This document shows positions 55,158 to 64,000 of a stretch of DNA of 64,000 nt, piece after piece. The stretch comes from Undaria pinnatifida (lineage: Eukaryota > Sar > Phaeophyceae > Laminariales > Alariaceae). A program made the position numbers and the translations under genes. The notes beneath the pieces are model-generated. The model made no database searches. It was not told the origin of the DNA and saw nothing but the letters and a program-made list of their open reading frames with translations. The DNA lies in contig JABAKD010000017.1 in NCBI GenBank assembly GCA_012845835.1, positions 9,665,942 to 9,729,941 of the forward strand. Direction: 5' to 3'. Position 1 is the stretch's first letter; each line of letters opens with the position of its first letter.

Positions 55158-58100
55158 GATGATGACGATGATAGTGATGATGATGATGATGATGATGGTG
55201 ATGATGACAATGATGATGACGATGATGATGAGGATGATTATGAGGATGTTGACGATGGTAACGATATCTACGGTGACTGTAATGGCAGGTACAAAGAGGG
55301 GCTAGCTGACCTGCAACAACGAGGGTGGGACGAGGAGGTGGCAATGTCAGCAATGCGCGAGGCAGCGGGCAACAGTACGGCGGCCTTGCTCGCGCTGGAG
55401 GAGGAAGACAGGTGAACTTGGTGACTCGGATCTATGTTTATTTGTTCCAATCCAAATATTGCATTCACTCATTGCATTTATTCTGACTTCCATTCAGTTC
55501 ACTCCTTTCTTCATATGCATTTCGTCGGAATCCTTGGCAGAATGCTGTGGGAGCAGTTTGACTACGGTATAGAACATCTTGGGGATGGTGGATCATAACT
55601 GAGACGGGGAGGTAGCCCGGAAAGCTTCGCTGATGCAGTTTGATCCGCTTTATTAACTGCATCCATTGCGTTCATATCGTCAAATGATTAACACTTCTGT
55701 CATTTTTATCTTGCACCGCTCTCCTTTTTTATTATTTGTCGGCAGGATGCTGTCGGAGCAATTCGACCAGAGCGTCTTTGAGATGGTGGAGCATGGCTGG
55801 GACGAAGAGGTGGCCCGGAAGGCTCTGCTGATGCAATGGCAAAAGGACATCGAGGGGAAGGGAGGCAGTCGCAAGGCGCAGAAGCAGTTCGAGAAAACCG
55901 TACAGGTATAGCATAGGAGACGGGGAAAACAGTTGATCGTGTTATTTTAATACGACAATGACATTCGATAATCATTCGATAGCGACCGTCACAAACAAAT
56001 TCGCCTTTGACAACGAGTGTAATTTTTTTTACGAGATCGACATTCGATGGCAACAGTGACACCAGTATTCGATGACAACAATGGCAACTTTTTTAAATTC
56101 GCCTTTGACAACGAATGTCATTTTTTTCACGAGAACGACATTCGATGGCAACAGTGACACCAGTATTCGATGACAACAATGGCAACCATTTTTTTTTTAA
56201 CGCTTGCTTCAAAGATAGCGACGTGCGATATCGACCACGATACCGACATCCGGCACTGATTTCTCTCCAGCACGCCGTGAAGCCGTGGGGCGCGATAGCG
56301 ATGACATCATTCCTTGACGATATATCCACAACAATATCCGATACTCGATATCAATGACGATAACGATATTCGATGAGGATAAAGATAACGATATTCAATG
56401 ACAACACCGATAACAGTATTCGATCACGACAACGGTAACGATGTCGACTGTCGATGATGGTGTCACTCCGAAGTCCGGACTTGGCACGGAGTGAAAACGG
56501 TGGGTACTGAATAGGGCAAGGGCAGTGGCGGGAGGCGGAACACTCGCCGCCCACTCTTATAGCGATAGCGATAGCGATGTTCGATGGTGACAAGCGATAA
56601 CGATGTAGACTTTTCGCTGCTGATGCCCCTCTGAACTTGGCCGCCCCCCACTCCGACAAACACAGCCCAAACGATACTGATGCTCGATGGCGACAGCGGT
56701 TTTACGGTAGCGATATCGACGTTCGATCATGATTTCGCTCCGATCTGGACAGGGAGTGAAAGCGCAAGGCAAGAAAGAGGGTAAGGATAATGCGGTGAAA
56801 GGGGGTTCAAGCAGTGGTAAGCAGGACAAGAAAAAGGACGAGCCTCCAGCCCCCACCCCGGCGAAGCGCGAAGATGTGGTGTTCGACGTCACGGACAAGA
56901 CGCTGCAGAAGGTCGGTGAACGATTACACCTGTTTTTGTATCGGTTTCGCTTGCGGAAGGGGGGGGGGGGGCGGGGGTCGATTTTGTCCCCCCTTCCCCG
57001 CCCGTTGGGTGACGTTGCATTTTAGAGACTTTTGAAGTCGTGTTGGTGTTGTGAGGTGTCGCGTGATGTTGCTTGGTGGAGCTCGGTGGCGCTTGATATC
57101 GCTTGGTCGTTTACGTTTTTGCTGTTGTGCGCGCTATGAATTGAATTTTTGCTCCTTCGGTGTTTTGTTTTTTTCTCTCTTTTACTTGTGGTTGTCAGAC
57201 CCTGACGCTCTTTACAACGTTTTCCCCACCTTTTTTCTGTTCATTGTTGATTTGACTTTGTTGGCAGGTGGTGCTCGAATCTCCAGTCCCGGTTATCCTT
57301 GATGTCTACGCCGAGTGGTGCGGTCCCTGCAAGCAGCTCACGCCGGCGCTCGAAGAGGTAAATGCCTTCGTCTAACTTGTAGTTTTTTTTCTGGGGCCGG
57401 ATGCTGTTCGTAGCACAAGCCAGTGTTTTGCGAAGCCTCACGATTTCGGGCGGCCACGGACACGTTCGCGTCAATCGTTGAAAACGTCGATCAAGTCTAT
57501 CAGCAGTCTCACAAGAGGGACAGTATTGCTATCTGGGGATAATGACTGTTTTAGACCATAAGCAAGTCCGAGAAATTCAGTGACGATCGCACTTGGGTCA
57601 TGCGGTTTTGTAGATCCCTTGAGGGGCTTCGATGGTCCAGTGGCCGCAGAAATGTGGTTGTTCCTCAAGTCGGGTCGCTGTAAGGATGCCGTCGATTGTG
57701 CGTACTTCTGTGGCAAAACTCTTACTTTTTTTTTCAAGAGGAAGTTGGTCATTGGGTCTTCCGGCAAGCACGAAAACTGACAGTTTTTTTTTTCAATTTT
57801 TTTTTTTTTTTAGAAAGTCTCATGTACTCCCTTAACCAATCAAGACACCAGCCTATGAACCAAATGAATAGCTAGTCAATCAACCTATCAATCAACCTAT
57901 CAATCAACCAATCAACCACTCATTTGATTAACCAACCAATCAACCAGTCCATAGATTGATTTACTAACCGGCCAAGTTTACCCAACCAACTACCCCATCA
58001 ACTACCCCACCAGCCAACCAATGTAAATACAAGACCACGCACCACGAACCAATCAATCAACAGATCAATCACTCACTCAACCGATCAAACACCTATTCAA

Positions 58101-61100
58101 CCAGCAGTCCAATTAACCAACCAATCCATCAATAAATTAAGCACTCAACGAACAAACAAAAAACAACTACGCACTACATAACCGCCCAACTAAGCAACCA
58201 ACGAACTGACGCCAATAAAAAACAAACGACACAACATGGTGAACCCAGGCGGCGATGCGATCGGGAGGCATGTTCCGGGTTGCCAAAGTGGATGCCGACA
58301 AGCAGCGAAGCCTCGTGGAGGTGCTCGGTGTTGCGGCGTTCCCCTCCATCTTTGGCCTCAAGAACGGCATCATCATCGACAACTTTGTTGGTATTCTTCC
58401 GCAAGATGAGGTGAGAGTTCCTGCGATATTTCCGCAGTATTACCGTAGAATTACCGTGAGATTCATTTCCGGTTACCAGAGTATTGCCACCATGACACCG
58501 CAGGGTTACTGTAGGTTATGCCCAACTAGTATTGCGTTCCATTCCATCGCCGGCCTCAAGAAGGACATGATCGTTCACAAGTTTGTCAGCATTCTTTCGC
58601 AGGATGAAGTAGCAGTTACGACGGTATGACGGCAAGGTTCACGCGGTATTTCCGAAGTAGTACCGCAGCAATGCAATCGGGTTACCGTGGGGTAACGGTA
58701 GAGTTACCGTGGGGTTAAATTAGGGTTCCCGTGGAGTTGCTTGGGGCTACGGCGTTCCCCTCCATCTTCGGCCTCAAGAACGGCATCAACGTCACCTTTT
58801 CGGTTTTTCTCCGCAGGATGGTGTGGGAATTACCACGGTATTACCTCAAGATTACCGTGGTATCACCGAATTATCACGGCAGTACCTGATATTACGGCGG
58901 GGTTACAGTGGAATGACCACAGTGTTACCGTAAGGTTGCTGCAGCGTTAACTAGTGTCGCATTCCCCTCTATCTTGGGATTCAAGAACGGCATCATCGTC
59001 GAATAACGTTGTCATTTCTCCGCAGGATGAGGTGGGTTTTTTCGCTGGTACTTTTGTTTGCGTTCAATGACGCTGTCGCTTTTGTTGCGATGCCATTGTT
59101 TTGAAGCTGTTTTTTTTCGTGATGAATAACTTTTCCGTTTGTTTCGTAGTCCGTTCATATGCAGCCGTTCATTATGGGCGTGATACTGGAAGAACTGCCG
59201 CCCGGCAAGGAAAAGAGCTGACAGAGCTGCTTTGCTATTGTAACAGAACATACTTTTTGTTTTGACGTCATTGTTGAGAATCTGGTTTTTTTAATGTGTG
59301 TGTTTTTCACACTCCGTTCAGATGCAATCGTTCATGATGGGCGTAATCATGGGGCTGCCGCCAAGCAAAGACAAGGAACTGAGGGAGCACCAGAGGGGAC
59401 AGGTCGAGCTGAGGGGAATGAGCCGGAAACTGGCGCACGTGGCCGGTGCGTTTCGATGTTTTTGTTTTTCATGCGAGTTGCTGCTACTAAGTGCACCGAC
59501 TTTTTGGCAAAGCTCTTAGGAGACAGCTTTTTCGCGGGGCGCGTCAAGGCCTATAACAGGTATCACTGTGGACGTAAATATAGCGGCCGATTGGGTATTC
59601 ATATGAAATCAAAACGTTCGTTATATTTCCGTCCAGATTGGTACCATTTTTCACATTTCATTGTAGGGAAGCGGTCAATCAAGCAGCCAACCCGCGGTTT
59701 CCTAGCGCCCCCCCCCCCCACCCTGCCCCTTCTGGCATCGTCTCTACCGCTTAGACCTGACTGTGCTCAGTGTTCCCGAATTATTTCCCTCTCCCCGTGT
59801 TTTCTCGTTGGCATTAGGTATACCGCTCAGCCTGCCTGTGGTTGCTTTTCATTGAGCGCGGAGGGCGATGTCTGCCTGGTCGGTGAAAACCTGACATGCT
59901 CCGTCGCAGCATTGTAGGGAGCGACGGTCATACCATATGGTAATAGCTACTACACCATATTCTCACGACTACTGCTATGCCTGAAATGAATTCACCTCCC
60001 GTCCCCCTTCCTTGTCCTTGTTCCCTCTCGCGTCAATCGTACCGCTTAGGCCTGGCTGTTCTTGGTTCCCGCAAGAAGGAAAACCTGTGTCTTAAGGTGG
60101 ACAAGGCTCTCGGTGGGATGCTGCCCGATCTTCCTGACGGGAGACCTGCGGCAGACGACGCTGTCGCCGTGGTCAACGCTAAGAAGGCCGCTAGGACGGT
60201 GGTCACCGTCCTCATGTCCGCCTACAAGTTTCCTGAGGTAACGAAAGGGGCATTATTGATCGATGATACATACCACTGCTGTCGTGCGTTGTGTTGCTTG
60301 ATAAGTGTGTGATCGCTATTCGATTATATGTATTGATTGTATTGCTTTCTGCATTGAAGCCATGAAACGTGCTGGTAGCTGGGACGCGTTTGTGCTTGGT
60401 GTGATGCCCAACGCGGAGCATGCGGCTAGGAATGCGGTCATCTTCCTCATGGCCGCCTATAAGTTTCCTGAGGTAAATTTGACGAAAGGGGTGGGCTTGC
60501 GCTAGCGTTGGTTGGCCTTTGCGGCAGGTGAACCAGACGGAAGGGATGGTATCTTCGTTTTTTTGTGGCATTCGCTGATGACTTTTTTTTTTTTTTTTTT
60601 TTTTAGATCCTCCTGGGGATCCGGGTAAAAAAAGCTTAAGCTCCATACACTTTCGTTTGTGTACCAGTTTTCGTCCATCTGCAGAACGCAGCGCTGCTGT
60701 CTTTTGTGAAGCTTTGAGACGTATTTTTGGAATGATAACCCAGTTCAACACTAATAAGGCCGCTAAGACGGTGGCTGCCGTCCTCGTGTCCGCCTACAAG
60801 CTCAGTTTTATTCGGCATTTATCATAAAGTTTCTTTCGAGGCCTTTGACTGGAAAAGGGCTCTTCCGGACCAAAATTCGAAAAACTTGGTCTTTCGTAGG
60901 TTCTTGTGCTGGTTCGGGTCCGATATATAACCCATGAAAGGAGTACCTCGTTGACTGAGTGAAATAATGCCGTTAAAAATGCCGATACTTTTCGTTTTTT
61001 TTTCCGGTATTTCCTTTCGGTAGTTCCTTTTGGTATTGTCGATATTCTCTCGGTATTCTTGGCTATTGAGCATTCTTCATTTGTATCGCTCGACTCCGGC

Positions 61101-63957
61101 GAAGGCAGGGGTAACAGCGTTATTGGATCGTATTAATTATGATATTGTGCGTGTTCCAAGGCATTTTAGGCGGGTTAGTGGTAAACGATGACGTTGTACC
61201 GCAACTATTAAGGCCGACTTGGCGGGATTGAGGCCACCATGAGACTTTTCTTATCCGAAAATTGACATGCAGATATGATAGCTCCGTAGCCAACGCCAAG
61301 AAGGTCACTTGGACGGTGGTGACCGCGATCAATGCCACCTGCAAGTTTCCTTAGGCGATTCCAACGAAAGGGGGTGGTAACCTCACTATTGGAGTACTGG
61401 TGACTGTGCTCGTGTCCGACACAACCGTCATGTGGCCGCTGCCTACAAACGTTCACACCTTGGGCAGATCAGATCCCCGTTGATGATCTGTACATGATCT
61501 GTGTCTTTCAGGGAAGACAGATCCCTGGTCTACACGATCTGCATGGCCTACAGATCATGTTGCCGGGTGGGAGACAGATGATCTGAATGTTCTACCACGT
61601 GTTTTCTGGATTAGATTTGTACTATATGTGCAAATCCTGCAAAACATACCATGACGACATATATCGGATCTGTATGATATGTATGATCTAGATAATGATC
61701 TGTATGATCTGTATGATCTAGAAGATGATCTGTTCGATGTGAGCAAACTTTTCGATACGGTATCGAACTCTTAGACCGGTGACAATGAAAGGCCAAAAGT
61801 TTTAAATCCCCGAAGATCCCAACCAAATTTGCGCGAACGGTCGCCTATGGGCCCAATTTTGTAGTTCATTTTTTGGAGCTTTCCAATTTTCCGGAATGTG
61901 ATTTCTTGCAGCGACCTTGGCCAACATCTGCTTATTCTCAAGCAAATATTGGATTTGACGCGGCTTGACTTCGTGTTCTCCAAACACTTCGTTCGACGAG
62001 ATCAACGACACGTCGTGAACGTGGCGAGCTCGTTAGGGGCTCCGACCCCCCTTTGGTGTCCAGCGCTCGCTCTTCGGCGGGTGATTTGTGGCGGGCGCTG
62101 ATCAAGCTTCTGTTAAAAACACATTTGGCGGCTGGTGTGCAGAAAACTGAGACAAAAAATTCTATCGTCTCTCAACGGGGAAAAAACAGAGCTTTGGGAG
62201 GATTTGACGGAAGACCACAGGACAACACTAGCAACCTCTCACGCCCTGGGGCATGGATCGAGATGAACTCTTCAGCGCTGTCACTTACACTCATGTGACT
62301 TCGTCTGGAACGAAGAGGAGTGACCATGGGTTGTCTCTATCTCGAGATCGAAGGTCAATCGTGTTTAGTGGACAACGTTGATCAATGTTTGACGAAAAAT
62401 TGACGAATATACCCATTGGGCCGCATGACCAAGACAAGAGCCAGAAAAAATATTTTAATCGGAATGTTTTGGCAAATAACCCCCCTAAATAGTTTGGAAT
62501 TTTTTAGCGACACTATGGGCTTTCCGTTTGCATCGGTCTTACTGCTGTGCTATCTCATGCGCGTGAACAGGACCCCAAGTTCCGGAAATTGTCAACTTCT
62601 AGCAAGGTCTACGAGGAGGTACTGTCGACGCATCCTCCGATGCTGGAAGTCCTAAGGCTCGCTGGTTTCAGGCAAAAGGAAGGGGACGAGAGTCACTTAC
62701 ATCTCATGCACAGGTGCTGTTGTGCAGGATATGATCACCCAATAGAGGAGAGTTGATACCAGACAAAACGTGTATAACCTGGCGACCCGCAGCCCCGGGG
62801 GGACAGATCCGACCCATAACCGACGCCGACTGTCGACTGACAGACGACCGATGAAGAACTGGCCGACCCGCAGCCACGGGGAGACTGCTCCCGACAGACC
62901 ACAGACCGCGGGGAGACCGCTTGACCACGGCCTGACTGCTGTGCGCGATGATCTCAGAGCAAGTAGCAGTATCCGTTTTACCATCAAGACGTAAAACCCA
63001 AATGATAGGAAACCCGGGGATGTATCCCGAGTGTCCTTTGACGACCACCAGTATCATAGGCGCGATACCAATGGTGCAGAGGTCGAAGTATATTACGTTC
63101 AATAGGTTCTCGGGCTATCTTACGAATGCCTTCTTTTCGGGTGTAAATGATTCAGTAGTGCAGTAAGTACGGTAGTTCAGTAGATGCAGTATGTGCTTAC
63201 GGAAGAGGTTATGACGTATTGTGAGACGCATCCTCCGATGCCGGAACATCGAAGGCTCGCTGGTTTCAGGCTAAACGAAGGGGACGACGGTCACCTTACC
63301 CTCTTGCACAGGCACAAAGCCAAATCATGTCACCGCATAGATCTGATTGGCCAAGCTTGTTCCGTGCGTGCAAGACACACTCTTGAACATGGCGGACACT
63401 GCAGTACGTTTCGACATAGAGCTCAACAGCAAGATTGGGCAGCTGTGAATTCGCCAGAATTGGCCGTTGCTAGGGTGTTTGCAATGTACCAACGTTGGTT
63501 GGGTTAGGGGAAAGAAGCATATTATACTATATTAATAGTATTGAAACCGTCAAACATGACAGTCGAAGGCCAACCCAACCCACGAAAACATCACAGTCAA
63601 AGGCCAACCCACGAAGCACGTTTTCCTACCAGTTTGTTGTTTTCTGACGTATGTTTTTCGTGGGTTGGTTGACCTTGGGTTGTATGGCACTCATCGGTTC
63701 CATTTCCATTTCCATTTTTTTTCATTTTTTTTCATTCTTTTCAACCCAACAACGATTGCTAATCGCAAACACCCCACTCATCGTGACTATTGCCGTTAAA
63801 ATAGCGTTACAAGTGCGGTTTCAAATGTCGTTACAAACGTTGCGGCGCATGCTGTTGTTTGCGAGCAGGAACATGGCGGTGCTGGCCTCTGTTCAGGACA
63901 GGGTGGAAGTGTGGAACAGGAGCGTCAAGATGCCTGAGGTCGAGGATGATGGCATGG
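46086..63957 (+). CDS. Predicted plastid-complex-targeted UBA-thioredoxin-PUB protein, incomplete at right edge
   Basis: Sixteen phase-consistent exons: 46086-46177, 48243-48338, 48702-48814, 49121-49207, 50026-50348, 53203-53553, 54226-54338, 55289-55411, 55746-55905, 56753-56911, 57268-57357, 58249-58410, 59322-59445, 60050-60237, 62571-62713, 63869-63957; about 804 residues so far. Residues 1-20 ([20 protein letters not shown]) read as a signal peptide with a transit-type SGF junction, then an R/S/T-rich stretch. A Gly/acidic linker follows. UBA-like repeats start near residue 350 ([56 protein letters not shown]). Thioredoxin has WCGPCK at 556-561 and [15 protein letters not shown] spans exons 14-15 ([39 protein letters not shown]). 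PUB binds Cdc48/p97 and UBA binds ubiquitin in known proteins. Exon 16 ends at a GTGAGT donor. Confidence 0.82.
48457..48560 (+). repeat. 22-bp tandem repeat
   Basis: Four to five units of ACTACAAAACCCGATACTGT-CGG type lie in the intron before exon 3 of the PUB-domain gene. Confidence 0.9.
49465..50015. repeat. TACCGT hexamer array in PUB-gene intron 4
   Basis: This is a degenerate ACCGTT/ACCGCT hexanucleotide array of about 550 bases, ending ten bases before the acceptor at 50025. Long open frames on both strands are artefacts. Confidence 0.9.
51352..51722 (-). mobile_element. tRNA-derived SINE with CTA tail
   Basis: Read on the minus strand: a tRNA-like head at 51722-51630 with an A-box-like TGGTCTAGTGATGG and a B-box-like GAGTTCGATTACC about 40 bases on. 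A body at 51600-51440 is shared with 29125-29510 and 19415-19560 (GCGCCTAGCAGCGTGGGTAG). A (CTA)n tail follows (51435-51352). It lies in a PUB-gene intron in antisense. Confidence 0.7.
52115..52590 (+). repeat. Two echoes of PUB-gene exon 6 (53203)
   Basis: 52125-52235 and 52481-52575 repeat the exon start from the CAG acceptor (variants of GAGGAGTTCGAGGTGGTG.G.GACGGAGACG) through GTGCACGCTACCACC. Flanking intron sequence (ATTATCCCG and TTTTCCCC.CC.ATCAGG) is repeated with them. Only the third unit, at 53203, stays open. Confidence 0.88.
52620..52870. mobile_element. MITE-like element, TATTAATAGTATTGAAAC family
   Basis: It shares TATTAATAGTATTGAAAC, CCAACCCACGAAAA and its inverted TTCGTGGGTTG with 63492-63754, and more distantly with 44050-44700. 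The internal inverted repeat around a T-rich loop would fold into a hairpin. Confidence 0.7.
52900..53200 (+). repeat. AATTCGACATTAACCCGCA minisatellite before PUB-gene exon 6
   Basis: Imperfect units of about 20-26 bases (CCCGCAAATTCGACATTA) run up to the acceptor at 53202. Similar units occur before the echoes (51970-52110, 52350-52460), so exon and minisatellite were duplicated together. Confidence 0.8.
53975..54040 (+). repeat. Echo of UBA exon 7 with its acceptor
   Basis: GAAACGGTTTCGTCCTTTCGGCCAG..TCTATGAGATAGGAGGCCGG repeats 54202-54250, the intron end plus exon start. It is surrounded by AAACGAAA-type repeats. Confidence 0.8.
55080..55280. repeat. GAT/GTG microsatellite
   Basis: This is a near-continuous GAT/GAC triplet tract ending at the acceptor of UBA exon 8. 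Confidence 0.95.
55535..55635 (+). repeat. Echo of UBA exon 9
   Basis: GGCAGAATGCTGTGGGAGCAGTTTGAC ... GAGGTAGCCCGGAAAGCTTCGCTGATGCAG tracks the real exon at 55746-55840 for about 90 bases but is not open. Confidence 0.88.
55906..56752 (+). repeat. GATATTCGATGAC minisatellite with an echo of exon 10
   Basis: Units of GATAACGATATTCGATGACAAC type fill the intron, including an 80-bp duplication (56050-56090 and 56117-56185). 56465-56500 (CACTCCGAAGTCCGGACTTGG-CACGGAGTGAAAACGG) echoes the acceptor and start of exon 10 at 56735-56775. Confidence 0.7.
57358..58248. repeat. CAATCAACC minisatellite in PUB-gene intron 11
   Basis: 57835-58210 is a degenerate array of CAATCAACCAACC units, the complement of the motif in the coiled-coil gene intron at 2.0-3.3 kb. 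57358-57830 is unremarkable apart from T-runs. Confidence 0.85.
58525..59035 (+). repeat. Three echoes of the thioredoxin exon (58249-58410)
   Basis: 58530-58615, 58738-58830 and 58955-59033 repeat the part encoding [20 protein letters not shown] through the donor GCAGGATGAGGTG. The first still reads as [20 protein letters not shown]. Spacers are ATTACCGTGGGGTTACCG-type repeats, also found after the real donor. Confidence 0.92.
59145..59225 (+). repeat. Echo of PUB-gene exon 13
   Basis: TCCGTTCATATGCAGCCGTTCATTATGGGCGTGAT repeats the acceptor and start of exon 13 at 59314-59350, followed by a diverged CCGCCCGGCAAGGAAAAGAG. Confidence 0.88.
59740..59855 (+). repeat. Two upstream echoes of exon 14 front
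   Basis: TACCGCTTAGACCTGACTGT (59747) and TACCGCTCAGCCTGCCTGTG (59821) match the acceptor and start of exon 14 (60040-60062). Each lies in a repeated block with CCC-rich sequence and TTCTGG or TTTTCTCG. Confidence 0.8.
60355..61360 (+). repeat. Three downstream echoes of exon 14 back half
   Basis: 60375-60480 (reads [18 protein letters not shown]), 60748-60803 ([16 protein letters not shown]) and 61290-61356 ([14 protein letters not shown]) copy the exon 14 end that forms the first PUB helix. The first two keep the reading frame for the whole helix. Confidence 0.9.
61480..61765. repeat. GATCTGTATGATC satellite
   Basis: Degenerate GATCTGTATGATC/CAGATCATG units occur here. The same motif occurs at 27040-27070, 36240-36330 and 36590-36830. 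Confidence 0.75.
61774..62450 (-). mobile_element. Truncated relative of the 21.4-kb PIF/Harbinger-like MITE
   Basis: It begins with TTA and GACCGGTGACAATGAAAGGC and then follows the complement of 22210-21530 of the first copy (shared blocks near GGGCCCAATTTTGTAG, GGTGATTTGTGGCGGGCGCTG and ATCTCGAGATCGAAGGTCAATCG). The far inverted repeat is missing. It lies in PUB-gene intron 14. Confidence 0.85.
63175..63320 (+). repeat. Echo of the PUB exon 15
   Basis: 63205-63312 repeats the back of exon 15: ACGCATCCTCCGATGC.GGAA, GGCTCGCTGGTTTCAGGC, GGGGACGA, CTCTTGCACAGG. The frame stays open from 63184, so this is a plausible cryptic exon. Confidence 0.9.
63492..63754. mobile_element. MITE, CGTTGGTTGGGTT ends
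   Basis: The left end AACGTTGGTTGGGTT and the right end CAACCCAACAACG are inverted. The interior has TATTAATAGTATTGAAAC and a pair of inverted CCAACCCACGAA/TTCGTGGGTTGG blocks. It is related to 52620-52870. Confidence 0.75.
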
Positions 63958-64000
63958 GTGAGTAACAGACCGTGAGAATATCCTTCATGGGGTCATACCA

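Overview
The window is nuclear DNA of an intron-rich eukaryote, most likely a photosynthetic stramenopile and probably a brown alga. The reasons are long spliceosomal introns, interstitial CCCTAA telomere-type repeats, and a gene at 46-64 kb whose first exon reads as an ER signal peptide followed by a phenylalanine-containing transit-like segment, the kind of presequence used for plastids with four membranes. The species assignment is inference.

Layout. (1) 1.5-3.8 kb, minus strand: two exons of an unidentified coiled-coil protein, with introns full of minisatellite. (2) 4.8-8.4 kb: an old, broken LTR retrotransposon (Ty3-like gag, protease and chromodomain, no polymerase seen) inside a minisatellite. 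(3) 9.5-12.5 kb, minus strand: a complete four-exon OPA3-like gene. (4) 14.5-16.8 kb, minus strand: an unidentified gene with a clear 3' half and a zinc-finger-like 5' part. (5) About 17.6-42.1 kb, plus strand: protein-only RNase P (PRORP), with PPR repeats, a zinc-binding centre and the NYN nuclease domain with its acidic residues, plus an unexpected C-terminal SAP domain. (6) 42.1-46.1 kb: intergenic, with MITEs and a tRNA-like insert between 81-bp direct repeats. (7) 46.1 kb to beyond the right edge, plus strand: a predicted plastid-complex-targeted protein with UBA-like repeats, a CGPC thioredoxin domain and a PUB domain. This architecture fits the ERAD-like import machinery of red-derived complex plastids. 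Exon chains in (1), (3), (5) and (7) were built by hand. Every junction proposed for them is phase-consistent, but the boundaries are predictions without RNA evidence.

The most striking feature is shared by all these genes. Introns next to an exon repeatedly hold decayed partial copies of that exon, usually with its own splice-site flank, spaced by minisatellite. I call these exon echoes. There are six tandem front halves of one PPR exon, four extra copies of a coiled-coil exon, three copies of a thioredoxin exon, and others. Functional UBA-like repeats in the last gene sit on three related exons with dead copies between them, which suggests the same process can build new domains. The remaining introns are mostly microsatellites, minisatellites and MITEs.
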